A DNA stretch of 11,439 nt from Armatimonadota bacterium (GCA_012841485.1 DUUU01000517.1:1-11439), one strand, 5' to 3'; positions 1-7,050 are shown, counted from the first letter of the stretch. The notes: generated by a model not told the origin, from the sequence alone. Program-made: numbers and translations.

Positions 1-585
1 GCCGTCACCATCGGCGAGAAGGAGCGCATGGTCAAGATCGTGGAGAAGCCGCCGAAGGGCACCGCCGAAAGCAACTGGAACAACTCCGGCATCTTCGTCT
101 GGACCCCGGCGATCTTCGATGCAATCCGGCGCGTCCCCCTCTCGCCCCGCGGCGAGCTCGAGCTGACAGCAGCGATCCAGCTTCTCGCCGACGAAACAGG
201 GAAGGTGACCGTCTATCAACTGCACGGTCTCTGGTCAGACGTGGGCAATCCGGCAAAGGTCCTGGAGCTGAACCGAACAATCCTGAGTGACGCCTCGCTG
301 GGCGTGCCGGTGGAGCGCGGCACCTATCCCAGCGCGGTCATTGACGCCAACTGCGCCGTGGCCCCGGATGCGGAGCTAGGCCGGTGCGAGATCCATGACT
401 TCACCTGTGTCGCGGCGGGGGCATGCGTCCAGGATGGGGCCGTGCTTCGAAGCTGCGTCCTTCTCCCGGGCGCTGAGGTTGGCGCAGGGTGCCGGCTGGA
501 GAACGCCATCGTCACGCCGGGCGCCCGCGTGCCGGATGGCCAGACACACCAGGGCACGCCGGAACAGCCGGCGGTCATCCTCTAA
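1..585 (+). CDS. Sugar-1-phosphate nucleotidylyltransferase, C-terminal part (5' end outside window)
   Basis: The reading frame is open from base 1 to the TAA at 583-585, giving 194 visible residues. The N-terminal half of the catalytic domain, with the nucleotide-binding loop, lies off the left edge. The visible part starts with the VEKP segment typical of the family. It continues with the NNSGIFVW strand (the family's 'TGIY.F' strand), the RGELELTAAI segment and GLWSDVGNP, which corresponds to the conserved 'G.W.DVGTP' sugar-binding region of NDP-sugar pyrophosphorylases. From about visible residue 100 there are hexapeptide-like repeats (VIDANCAVAPDAELG and onward), a left-handed beta-helix tail as in GlmU-like and archaeal-type enzymes. 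The enzyme would join a sugar 1-phosphate to an NTP, making an activated sugar for cell-wall or exopolysaccharide synthesis in the cytoplasm. The sugar cannot be decided: mannose-1-P guanylyl- and glucose-1-P thymidylyl-/uridylyltransferases all fit. The next gene begins 3 bases downstream, so co-transcription is likely. Confidence 0.88.
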   Translation, partial: AVTIGEKERMVKIVEKPPKGTAESNWNNSGIFVWTPAIFDAIRRVPLSPRGELELTAAIQLLADETGKVTVYQLHGLWSDVGNPAKVLELNRTILSDASLGVPVERGTYPSAVIDANCAVAPDAELGRCEIHDFTCVAAGACVQDGAVLRSCVLLPGAEVGAGCRLENAIVTPGARVPDGQTHQGTPEQPAVIL

Positions 586-588
586 TCG

Positions 589-1341
589 ATGTTCATCGTC
601 GACACGTGGCCGCAAGCCCTCGCCCTTGTGGCGGGCGCCATCCTGATCGGCATCTCGAAGGCAGGTTTCGGGGGCGGGCCGGGCATGCTGGTACCACCCC
701 TGCTCGCCCTCTTCATCGAGGACGCGCGGATCGCCGTCGGGCTGCTCCTGCCCCTGCTCCTGGCAACGGACGTCTTCGCCCTCCGCTTCTATTGGGGCCG
801 CTGGGACAAGCGAAACGTCGTGCCGATCCTGGGAGGTGCCGTCATCGGCATCGTGGCGGGCACGGTGCTCCTCGACGAGCTCGACCCGGACCAACTGCGC
901 AAGGCGATCGGCCTGCTCGCCATCGTGCTGGGAGGAATGCAGCTCCTGCGCAACCGCCTGGTGCCCGCGAGCAAGGTAATGCACCCGATCCCCTGGCTGG
1001 GAGTCGCCGCCGGCGTCGTCTGCGGCATCGGCTCGACGCTGGCCCACCAGGGGGGCGTGCCGGTCACCCTCTACCTGTTACCGCAGCAGCTCGATGCCCC
1101 CACCTTCGTCGGCACGACGACCGCCATCTTCTTCTTCGTGAACGGCGCCAAGCTGGCCCCCTACATCGCGCGCGACATGATCCCCAAAGAGGCGCTGCTC
1201 ACGGATCTCTGCCTGCTCCCGGTGGTCTACCTGGGCACGCTCCTGGGCGTCCGCCTGAACAAGGTAGTGCCACGCGAGTGGTTCCTTCGCGTCATCCTCT
1301 GGTTCGTCCTCGCCGCGGGCGTCAAGCTGTTGCTGGGATAG
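589..1341 (+). CDS. TauE/SafE (TSUP) family membrane transporter
   Basis: A 250-residue, very hydrophobic protein with about eight membrane segments (roughly residues 8-24, 29-43, 48-66, 77-95, 105-121, 135-155, 172-192, 203-222 and 231-249). The two TSUP half-signatures are visible: GISKAGFGGGPGMLVPPLLA at residues 21-40, and GSTLAHQGGVPVTLYLLP at 148-165. The latter is followed by the GTTTAIFFFVNGAKLAPY helix. The length matches the family (about 240-270). Family members export or import small sulfur-containing anions or organic acids such as sulfite, sulfoacetate or thiosulfate. The substrate here is unknown. The ATG lies 3 bases after the preceding stop and has no clear Shine-Dalgarno sequence, so translation may be coupled to the upstream gene. 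The gene converges on the minus-strand barrel gene, with only 17 bases between their stop codons and no obvious terminator hairpin there. Confidence 0.9.
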   Translation: MFIVDTWPQALALVAGAILIGISKAGFGGGPGMLVPPLLALFIEDARIAVGLLLPLLLATDVFALRFYWGRWDKRNVVPILGGAVIGIVAGTVLLDELDPDQLRKAIGLLAIVLGGMQLLRNRLVPASKVMHPIPWLGVAAGVVCGIGSTLAHQGGVPVTLYLLPQQLDAPTFVGTTTAIFFFVNGAKLAPYIARDMIPKEALLTDLCLLPVVYLGTLLGVRLNKVVPREWFLRVILWFVLAAGVKLLLG

Positions 1342-1358
1342 AACCGTCTGGAACGCCA

Positions 1359-1982
1359 TCAGAAGAGGCTCAGCCGGAGCGACAAGCCATCCGTATCGAT
1401 ACCGGCCAACTCCTCAGTGACGCGATAGGACGCCGTCAGCGAGATGAAACGCGCGAGGCTGAACTGCACTCCCGCGGCGATGCTGGGGGTGAAGTCCCAT
1501 TTGCTGATGTTCCGGCGATCCGATTTGATATGCCCCGCGAAGAGGCCTGCCGAGACAAAGGGTCGGAACCGGCCGATGGGCGCCGTCCAGACCTGGACGC
1601 TCGGCCCCAGGAGCGTGAATTGCGTGTTCCCCGAGAAGGGCGCGAACTCGCTCGATGCATTGATCCCCTTCAAGGTGAGGGCCACACCCGCGACACCCAC
1701 GCCCAGCCCGTAGCGGATGAAGTCCGCCTCGTGGTACCACAGGGCATCATCCAGGGCATCACGGGCGGCATCGGATGTGAAGAAGTAGCCTCCGGGCACC
1801 AGGAAGCTGCCCAGCCGGCCGATGAACCCGGCTTCGAGCCCCGTATCGGCGCGCGCTGGCGCCGGGATCAGAAGCGCCAGTCCGACAGCCACCGCGATCA
1901 TCGCCCTGCGCCCGGCGGATAGCGCGCGGCGCAATCCGAGGCCAGCCACCCACACTCTGCACTCCGCACTCCGCAGTCCCAT
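1359..1982 (-). CDS. Small outer-membrane beta-barrel protein with signal peptide
   Basis: From the ATG at 1982 this gives 207 residues. A hydrophobic run (MIAVAVGLALLIPAP, residues 28-42) ends in ARA|D, a good signal peptidase I site, leaving about 162 mature residues. The mature part alternates polar and hydrophobic residues with many Gly and aromatic positions (for example VQFSLARFISLTASYRV), and the protein ends SLRLSLF. A terminal Phe after alternating hydrophobics is the usual Bam-complex recognition signal. It would be a small 8-strand-type barrel of unknown role. The start is uncertain. The ATG at 1982 has a purine-rich Shine-Dalgarno region (AAGGGGAAGCGC) just before it. The ATG at 1901 would give 180 residues, but its signal peptide would lack the positive n-region supplied by RRALSAGRRA. 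A GTG inside the heptamer repeat (first base near 1955) is a third option. The frame stays open up to an ATG at 2117, but that extension runs through palindromic DNA and is rejected. No convincing promoter was seen. Confidence 0.75.
   Translation of the reverse strand: MGLRSAECRVWVAGLGLRRALSAGRRAMIAVAVGLALLIPAPARADTGLEAGFIGRLGSFLVPGGYFFTSDAARDALDDALWYHEADFIRYGLGVGVAGVALTLKGINASSEFAPFSGNTQFTLLGPSVQVWTAPIGRFRPFVSAGLFAGHIKSDRRNISKWDFTPSIAAGVQFSLARFISLTASYRVTEELAGIDTDGLSLRLSLF
1953..1980. repeat. Heptanucleotide tandem repeat, four units
   Basis: Four adjacent 7-bp units read on the plus strand: CACTCTG (1953-1959), CACTCCG (1960-1966), CACTCCG (1967-1973) and CAGTCCC (1974-1980). On the minus strand the unit is CGGAGTG. 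It sits directly after the ATG at 1982, so it is either translated as LRSAECRVW in the barrel protein's n-region or is non-coding leader if a later start is used. A 7-bp unit shifts the reading frame with every unit gained or lost, so copy-number change would alter expression if the repeat is translated. Its minus-strand GGAG core also resembles a Shine-Dalgarno sequence. Confidence 0.8.
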
Positions 1983-2077
1983 GCGCTTCCCCTTCCCTGC
2001 CGCCGCCACACCATCGCGGCATAACAGAGACATACCCGTAAGGAGCATGGGCCAAACGAGAAGCCGGGCATAAGCCA

Positions 2078-2137
2078 CGGGCCCGGCTCCAGCCGGCGCC
2101 CTCCTCGCAGGGCGCATACGAGCGGGAACCGGGCCCG
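2078..2137 (-). terminator. Nested inverted repeats between genes, possible terminator
   Basis: An inner perfect hairpin pairs GCGCCCT (2096-2102) with AGGGCGC (2109-2115) around a 6-base loop. It is enclosed by outer arms CGGGCCCGGCTCC (2078-2090) and GGAACCGGGCCCG (2125-2137), which match at 12 of 13 positions. The one mismatch is a G-U wobble in minus-strand RNA. A further arm, AGCCGGGC at 2062-2069, can instead pair with GCCCGGCT at 2081-2088, so two folds compete. The element lies 20 bases past the stop of the minus-strand GH35-like gene and before the barrel gene, the right place for a terminator. The T-run expected of a classical intrinsic terminator is absent, so the function is uncertain. 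Attenuation or an mRNA 3'-end stabiliser are alternatives. Confidence 0.45.
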
Positions 2138-2157
2138 GTCACACAGCCTGCATGGCG

Positions 2158-4158
2158 TTAGGGGAAGAAGATCAGGAGCTGCCGTTGAACGGTGTCTTCC
2201 ACATGCGGTGAGATGCCCACCTTGCGCACGCGCGAGTTGGCCTCCACGGCGAAGGCGAGCGTGTTCTCTGAACGGATGAGCGCGGATGGCAGGTCGAGAT
2301 CGACAAACCCGCCCTTCTCATCCGTGCTGGCAGCGGTCCCGATCGGCTCTCCATTCAGGTAGACCACCGCTTTGCCGGTCACCTCCAGCGTCGCCTTCCA
2401 GGGCAGGATCCAGTTCTCCAGCGCCGGCACGGAGAAGCCAACGCGATACCAGCCCGCGTCTTTCGCCTTGTCCAGGCGCACCTCCGGCCACTTGGAATCG
2501 TCTAGCTCCGGTTGCGCGTTCTCCGCGGCCGCCGGCGCCAGGCCCGCCCCGAGCCGTGCCCGGTCGAGCACCTGAACGATGGGCGTCTTGGTCTCCACCG
2601 CGAGGAGAACGGGTGACTGGAGGAAGAAGGAGAGCACGCCCGTCGGGGCATCAAACGCCACCTTTGCTCCCCGGCTATCGACGGCAAGGTAGCGCGGCTC
2701 CTTCGCCAACACCATAGAGACCGCCGACCGGCCCTGCTGCAGGAAGACTGGCAGGCCGATCTTTCCTTCCAGCGTGGTCTCCTGGCCCACCAGGTAGGCA
2801 CTGGTGATCATCGGCACGGTGGCATCGCCATAGCGGACGCTCCAGGTGCGCTGGGCACGCTCCGTCGGCACCACCCCGAGGATCAGCTTCTCGCCGATGG
2901 CCATGAAGCTCTCGGCAAAGGAGGGCACCACGCTCACGGTCAGGGTGCGGCTTGCCGCGTCCCAAACAGGCTCGACGGGGGCGTTCCGCACCGTCGGCTT
3001 CTCCGCGCCTTCCAGCTTCAGCGCGATCTCGTTCAGCCCGCCGTCATCATCGGTCACCAGGATCACCGTTCGCTCGCCCACCTGGTAAATCCCATACACC
3101 TCGCAGGTGCTATAGCGGATCGTCGCGCCGGGAACCGGCAGGTTGAGGGGAAGAACGCGCGCGCCAGCACCAAAGCTGCGTAGGGAAAGCCCCTGGGTTC
3201 GGGGCACGGTCATCTTCTCGCCGGACTCCGGATCCGTGAAGGAAAGGTGGAAGCGCTGAACGGGCTCTGCCGGGGCGCGGACGAAGAGGAAGCCCTGGCG
3301 CCCCACGTTCCGCTGGGTCACCGCGACTCCGGCCGCATCGGCAGCGGCACCTTCAGCAGGCTGGGCCTTCGTCAACGAATCGCCCAGGCAGCGAGCCACC
3401 TGGCTGAAGAGATGAGCTTCATAGTAGGCAATCGGGAGTGCGCCCCCACGCCCGTGATGCACGACGGCAGGCGGCACATCATCGATGGAGATGAGAGGCG
3501 GCGAAGTGCCGGCAAAGGGCCGATCCCAGACCAACGCGGTCGCGCCCTCGGCAAGGGCGGTACGCAGCGCAACGCTGACCTCCGGCTCCCGGTAGGGGCG
3601 CAGGGGGTCGCGCTGGCTGGTGACCGGCGTTGCCACGCCTTCCGTCACCGGGAGGGCACACTTCAGCGCCTGCGCCGCCTTGGCAAGCTCGACCGCGCCC
3701 CCCTGGGGCGAGTCGTCGCGCGCCTGGAGCCATAGGATCGTCGCGGCGTGCTTCTCCAGGACGGGCTGAATCGGCGCCAGCCACTCGCCCCAGAGACCGA
3801 ATGGGTCCTCAATGGGAGGTCCGATGATCGCCTTCAGCCCCGCTTCGGCGACCTTCGCGAGGAAGGCATCGAGGTCAGCAACCGCAAGGCTTCCCTTCTT
3901 GCCCACATTCCACGGCACATTGACATAGACGGCGTTGAAGCCGCCCCGCGCGACCCGCAGCAGCAGCTCGCCCCACTCCTCGCGTTCCGCGGGCCGGGGG
4001 TCAAGCGCCGCTGCGAGAACCAACGCCGGGGCGCCCGCCACCTCCGGACGCTGCACGGTGCGCATCAGAAAGTGGGGCACCGAACCGTTTGCCGCCGCAC
4101 CTGGCGCAACCATTCCCAGGCAGAGCGCGGCGGCCGCCAGCGCCATCGTGAGCCTCAT
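2158..4158 (-). CDS. Secreted GH35-like beta-galactosidase-fold protein, probably catalytically inactive
   Basis: A 666-residue protein from the ATG at 4158, whose Shine-Dalgarno GGAAGGA (4166-4172) overlaps the dnaN stop codon. A signal peptide (about residues 1-23, hydrophobic ALAAAALCLGMVAPGAAA) predicts export. Residues about 45-265 follow the GH35 TIM-barrel plan: the GGFNAVYVNVPWN strand at 72-84, a DLDAFLAKVAEAGLKAIIGP helix and strand, WDRPFAGTSP at 211-220 in place of the family's 'HGGTNFG', then AYYEAHLFSQ (244-253). Residues about 280-385 resemble the GH35 middle beta domains, including the IRYSTCEVYG segment. Residues about 565-645 form a jelly-roll of the sugar-binding type (WYRVGFSVP, VVYLNGEPIG). 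The acid/base motif 'ENEYG' reads QARDDSPQG (145-153). The nucleophile segment before the HGGTNFG-like loop is missing. So the fold is supported, but hydrolase activity is not. It may bind glycans or be a diverged enzyme. It is probably co-transcribed with dnaN, 13 bases upstream. Confidence 0.72.
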   Translation of the reverse strand: MRLTMALAAAALCLGMVAPGAAANGSVPHFLMRTVQRPEVAGAPALVLAAALDPRPAEREEWGELLLRVARGGFNAVYVNVPWNVGKKGSLAVADLDAFLAKVAEAGLKAIIGPPIEDPFGLWGEWLAPIQPVLEKHAATILWLQARDDSPQGGAVELAKAAQALKCALPVTEGVATPVTSQRDPLRPYREPEVSVALRTALAEGATALVWDRPFAGTSPPLISIDDVPPAVVHHGRGGALPIAYYEAHLFSQVARCLGDSLTKAQPAEGAAADAAGVAVTQRNVGRQGFLFVRAPAEPVQRFHLSFTDPESGEKMTVPRTQGLSLRSFGAGARVLPLNLPVPGATIRYSTCEVYGIYQVGERTVILVTDDDGGLNEIALKLEGAEKPTVRNAPVEPVWDAASRTLTVSVVPSFAESFMAIGEKLILGVVPTERAQRTWSVRYGDATVPMITSAYLVGQETTLEGKIGLPVFLQQGRSAVSMVLAKEPRYLAVDSRGAKVAFDAPTGVLSFFLQSPVLLAVETKTPIVQVLDRARLGAGLAPAAAENAQPELDDSKWPEVRLDKAKDAGWYRVGFSVPALENWILPWKATLEVTGKAVVYLNGEPIGTAASTDEKGGFVDLDLPSALIRSENTLAFAVEANSRVRKVGISPHVEDTVQRQLLIFFP

Positions 4159-4171
4159 CCGTTGTTCCTTC

Positions 4172-5332
4172 CTACTGAACTGCCATCGGCATGAGCACGT
4201 AAAGATACGCCCGGCCCTCGGGCACCTCGCCCTCAAAGACGGGCTTCATCACGCCAGGGTTCAGCGCGCCTGTGAGTTCGATCACCACGGATTCCGCCTC
4301 GGTGATGCTGAGCATATCGATGAGGTAGCGCACGTTGAAGGCGATCTCTACCGCGTCGCCCTCATGCCGGGCCTCGATCTGCTCGTGCGCGCGCCCCACC
4401 TCGCCCGCCTCGGCGGTGATATCCACCAGGCCCTCTTCCACCGTGCGCAGCACCACGCGGTTGGCGCTCTCGCGGGGCAGGATGCTCGAAGCGCGCCGCA
4501 GGGCCGCCAGCAGCTCCTGCGCGTTGAGCACCAGGCGCTTCTGGCATTCCTTCGGAATCACCCGTTCGAAGTTGGGGAACTGGCCGTCGATCAGGCGGGA
4601 GACGAGCGACATTCCCTCCATGCGGAAGAGGATCTGGTTGCGCGTCGCGTGGATCTGCAGCTTTGGCCCATCCTCCACGTCCAGGACACGCGCCAACTCG
4701 CGCAGCGCCCGCGCCGGCACGATCACACCACTATCGAACCCCGGCCCTTCTTCCTCTTCCCCGGCGCCAAGCACCACGGTCGGCGCCGGCATCGTGGAGA
4801 CCGCCAGGCGGTGCGTATCCGTCGCCACCATCTTGATGAAGCCATCGCCAAGCACTGCCAGCGCGCCCGTCAGCAGCGCCCGCGTCTCATCGGTGGAGAC
4901 GGCGAAGATCGTCTCGTTGATCAACTGGCGCAGCAGGGCCTGCTCCACCTCTACGGCACGCCCATCCTCGACCTCGGGCAGCTTCGGGAACTCCTGCGCC
5001 GGCAACCCGCGCAGCACATACTCGGATCGAAGGCACTTCAACTCGATCACGTTATTCTCATCGACCGAGAGAGCAACGTCCGTATCGGGAAGCGAGCCAA
5101 GGATATCAATCAGGAGACGCGCCGGAACCGTCACCGCGCCCTCGACATCCACCGAGGCCGGCACGGTGACATCCATGCCAATCTCAAAATCGGTCGCGAC
5201 CAGACGCAGGCGATCCTCGGACGCCTGCAACAGTATGTGGCTGAGGATCGGCAGCGTGCTTCTTGCGGATACAACCCGACCGACCGTCTGCACCCCCTCA
5301 TAGAGGTCTTTACGCCTGCAGAAAACCTTCAC
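4172..5332 (-). CDS. dnaN: DNA polymerase III beta subunit (sliding clamp)
   Basis: A 386-residue protein of normal clamp length. DnaN forms a ring-shaped dimer around DNA that tethers the replicative polymerase and repair partners. The N-terminus VKVFCRRKDLYEGVQTVGRV matches the clamp start 'MKF.v.r..L...l..v..v', followed by the STLPIL segment (25-30) and LRLVATDFEIG (42-52). Domain 2 has VATDTHRLA (169-177), and domain 3 has QFPNFERVIP (251-260). The C-terminus YVLMPMAVQ corresponds to the 'Y.vMP.R.' end that shapes the partner-binding cleft. An acidic loop (GEEEEGPG, about 191-198) lies between domains. The start is the GTG at 5332, not an upstream ATG: homology begins there, and AGGAG (5340-5344) lies 7 bases before it. 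The frame remains open to 5569, but that extension reads through GC palindromes and has no clamp similarity. The gene is not flanked by dnaA or recF here; a GH35-like gene follows. Confidence 0.96.
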   Translation of the reverse strand: MKVFCRRKDLYEGVQTVGRVVSARSTLPILSHILLQASEDRLRLVATDFEIGMDVTVPASVDVEGAVTVPARLLIDILGSLPDTDVALSVDENNVIELKCLRSEYVLRGLPAQEFPKLPEVEDGRAVEVEQALLRQLINETIFAVSTDETRALLTGALAVLGDGFIKMVATDTHRLAVSTMPAPTVVLGAGEEEEGPGFDSGVIVPARALRELARVLDVEDGPKLQIHATRNQILFRMEGMSLVSRLIDGQFPNFERVIPKECQKRLVLNAQELLAALRRASSILPRESANRVVLRTVEEGLVDITAEAGEVGRAHEQIEARHEGDAVEIAFNVRYLIDMLSITEAESVVIELTGALNPGVMKPVFEGEVPEGRAYLYVLMPMAVQ

Positions 5333-5358
5333 CGTTCTGCTCCTTCCAATCCTTGAGC

Positions 5359-5380
5359 CGGCCGCGGCCACGCGCGGCCG
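5359..5380 (-). promoter_or_regulatory. GC-only hairpin in the dnaN mRNA leader
   Basis: CGGCCGCG (5359-5366) and CGCGGCCG (5373-5380) form a perfect 8-bp stem around a 6-base loop. It sits 14 bases upstream of the dnaN Shine-Dalgarno sequence at 5340-5344, inside the probable 5' leader. A stem this stable could block or tune translation, or act as an attenuator. No protein-binding site or riboswitch class is recognised. Confidence 0.4.
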
Positions 5381-5465
5381 CGCAGTCAAGCCGCGTCCGG
5401 CACCCGCAGTGAGCTTCGCGACGTGACGGTGGTTCGGCTGGAGCTGCAAGGGGATTCGTGAAACC

Positions 5466-5474
5466 CATATAGCA
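5466..5474 (-). promoter_or_regulatory. Possible extended -10 element upstream of dnaN
   Basis: Read on the minus strand, this is TGCTATATG, a TGnTATA-type extended -10 element in otherwise GC-rich DNA. No good -35 hexamer lies 16-18 bases upstream. If used, transcription would start near 5459 and leave a leader of about 125 bases containing the 5359-5380 hairpin. It is the best minus-strand candidate seen in this gap, but weak. Confidence 0.28.
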
Positions 5475-5559
5475 GGGGTTCGCCGGGCACGCGCCCTCCT
5501 CCTACCTGTGGCCATGCCCCGTCCGGTGTCATTTTGTGAACGCGAGGGAGACCCCGATG

Positions 5560-5608
5560 CGCCCTCCACCGCGGAGGCAACGCCGCCTGCTGCCTCCGCG
5601 GGAGGGCG
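5560..5608 (-). terminator. Strong hairpin after the M16 operon, probable terminator
   Basis: CGCCCTCC (5560-5567) plus GCGGAGGCA (5571-5579) pair with TGCCTCCGC (5591-5599) plus GGAGGGCG (5601-5608). The result is a 17-bp stem with a small internal bulge (3 bases against 1) and an 11-base loop. It begins 8 bases past the TAA stop of the minus-strand M16 gene, where a transcription terminator belongs. No T-run follows on the minus strand, so it is either a non-canonical terminator or a 3'-end protecting stem. It also separates the M16 operon from dnaN. Confidence 0.55.
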
Positions 5609-5616
5609 ATGCCGGC

Positions 5617-7050
5617 TTAGCGAACGGTTTCGTCCGGCGAGATGACGCGCACGGGCCCCAGGCCCGCCAGCGATTCGCGCAGCTCCTTCGCCGGGCCAAC
5701 CGCCACGATCACCAGCCGGTCAGGATGCAGGTGAGCTCTGGCGACGCGATGCACATCCCCGGCGGTCACAGCGCCAATCTCGCGCGTGTAGGCCCGCAGG
5801 TAGTCCTCGGGAAAGCCGAGCACGTCGAGGAGCGCCCGCTGGCTGGCAATCTGGAATGGCGAGGTGAAGCGCGCCACGAAGGAGTTGACCAGCGCGCTTT
5901 GCGCGTCGCTCAGCTCCGAGGGGGCAACGGGCTTCTCAAGGAGGTCACTCAGTGTCTGGCGCATGGCATCGACCGCGGCCCGGGCCGAGGTCACCTTCGT
6001 CTCTGCGCCCATCTCGAAAACCCCGCGGTCACGCCCCTCGCCCAGGTAGCCCCAAACGGCGTAGGCCAGGCCCTTGCTGGAGCGCACGTCGCGCATCAAT
6101 CGCGAGGAGAAACCGCCGATTCCGAAGAGGTGGTTCATCACGCGCACCGGGTAGCGATCCGCGTTGTCTCTGGAGATGCCCAGGTGCCCGACGCGAAGGT
6201 TCGCCTGCTGGGTCTCCTTGGCCACGATGATCACCTCGGGCCGCGCCGCATCCTTCACCGGCTCCGGCTCCGGGAGTCTGAGCGTGCGGCGCTCCCAATC
6301 GCCCAACCAGCGCTCGACGCGGCGCGTCATCTCATCCACGCTCATATCGGCAGCGATGGCGAGGAGCACGTTGTTGGGCGCGTAGGTGCGCTGGTGGAAG
6401 GCAACGAGATCCGCGCGCGACAGCTTCTCCACCTCGGCGATGGTCGGCTGGCGAGCCCATGGGCTCTCCTTGCCGTAGAGCGCCTGCGCGAAAACACGGT
6501 CGGCGATGGCGCCCGGCCGGTCGTTTTGCCGGCGGATCCCCTCCATCATCTGGGCTTTGGCGAGGGCGAGTTTCTCCTCCGGGAAGATGGGCCGGCGCAA
6601 CACCTCGGCGAGCACTTCCAGGAGCGCATCCGCGTCCTTGCTCAGCGCGGATCCGGAGACGGTGGTAAACTCGTCGCCCGCGGAAACCTCCAACTCGCCG
6701 CCCACGAACTCCAACTTCTCATCGATGGCGTCGCCCTGAAGCCGCTCGCTGCCACCGGTGCGCATCACCGTGGCGGTGAGGCGGGCCGTTCCCGCCTTGC
6801 CGGCCAGGTCGTAAATGGAACCGGTCTTTACGTAGGCTTCCACCCGGAGAAGCGGGAGTTCCCGATCCTCCATCAGATAGAGCGTCATCCCGTTGGGGAG
6901 GGTGCGCTGGACCGGCTCCGGTGGAGTGAAACGCAGCTCCGGGTACTTCAGCGTGCTCGGATGCGTGCGCGAGAAGGGGTAGTCCGCCCTTGCGGGCGCG
7001 GGCACAGGAAGCATTAGCGAGAGTATCGCCAGCAGCGCGTAACGTGTCAT
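5617..7050 (-). CDS. M16 family peptidase-like protein, non-catalytic (R/Y) subunit
   Basis: A 477-residue protein with a signal peptide (about residues 1-22, ending APARA|D), so periplasmic. It has the two-lobed M16 fold: LPNGMTLYLMEDRELPLLRV (51-70) opens the first lobe, and the second lobe starts near residue 275. Where active M16 enzymes have HxxEH, this protein reads GTARLTATVM (87-96), with Arg90, Ala93 and Thr94 replacing His, Glu and His, so no zinc site is possible. It keeps the second-lobe pair Arg317 (SSRLMRD) and Tyr330 (GLAYAVW), which bind substrate in M16B enzymes. Heterodimeric bacterial M16B proteases split these features between two subunits, and this is the R/Y half. The ATG at 7050 overlaps the TGA of the upstream M16 gene (ATGA), which couples translation and favours a fixed subunit ratio. 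A hairpin follows the stop. Confidence 0.9.
   Translation of the reverse strand: MTRYALLAILSLMLPVPAPARADYPFSRTHPSTLKYPELRFTPPEPVQRTLPNGMTLYLMEDRELPLLRVEAYVKTGSIYDLAGKAGTARLTATVMRTGGSERLQGDAIDEKLEFVGGELEVSAGDEFTTVSGSALSKDADALLEVLAEVLRRPIFPEEKLALAKAQMMEGIRRQNDRPGAIADRVFAQALYGKESPWARQPTIAEVEKLSRADLVAFHQRTYAPNNVLLAIAADMSVDEMTRRVERWLGDWERRTLRLPEPEPVKDAARPEVIIVAKETQQANLRVGHLGISRDNADRYPVRVMNHLFGIGGFSSRLMRDVRSSKGLAYAVWGYLGEGRDRGVFEMGAETKVTSARAAVDAMRQTLSDLLEKPVAPSELSDAQSALVNSFVARFTSPFQIASQRALLDVLGFPEDYLRAYTREIGAVTAGDVHRVARAHLHPDRLVIVAVGPAKELRESLAGLGPVRVISPDETVR

Noticed and set aside
489..1922. A 477-codon plus-strand frame overlapping the transferase, the transporter and the barrel gene
   Set aside because: It is out of frame with two recognisable genes, rich in Arg/Pro/Gly, and crosses a convergent gene junction. 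It has no recognisable domain.
1983..2117. Barrel-gene start at 2117
   Set aside because: This would translate part of the nested inverted repeat and place about 90 residues before the signal peptidase site, too long for an export signal.
5333..5569. N-terminal extension of dnaN to an ATG at 5569
   Set aside because: The extension of 79 codons is Arg-rich, crosses palindromic DNA, and has no clamp similarity. The GTG at 5332 has AGGAG at ideal spacing and starts exactly at the homology.
5333..5616. Replication origin next to dnaN
   Set aside because: No cluster of TTATCCACA-like DnaA boxes and no AT-rich unwinding region is visible; the gap is GC-rich with hairpins only.
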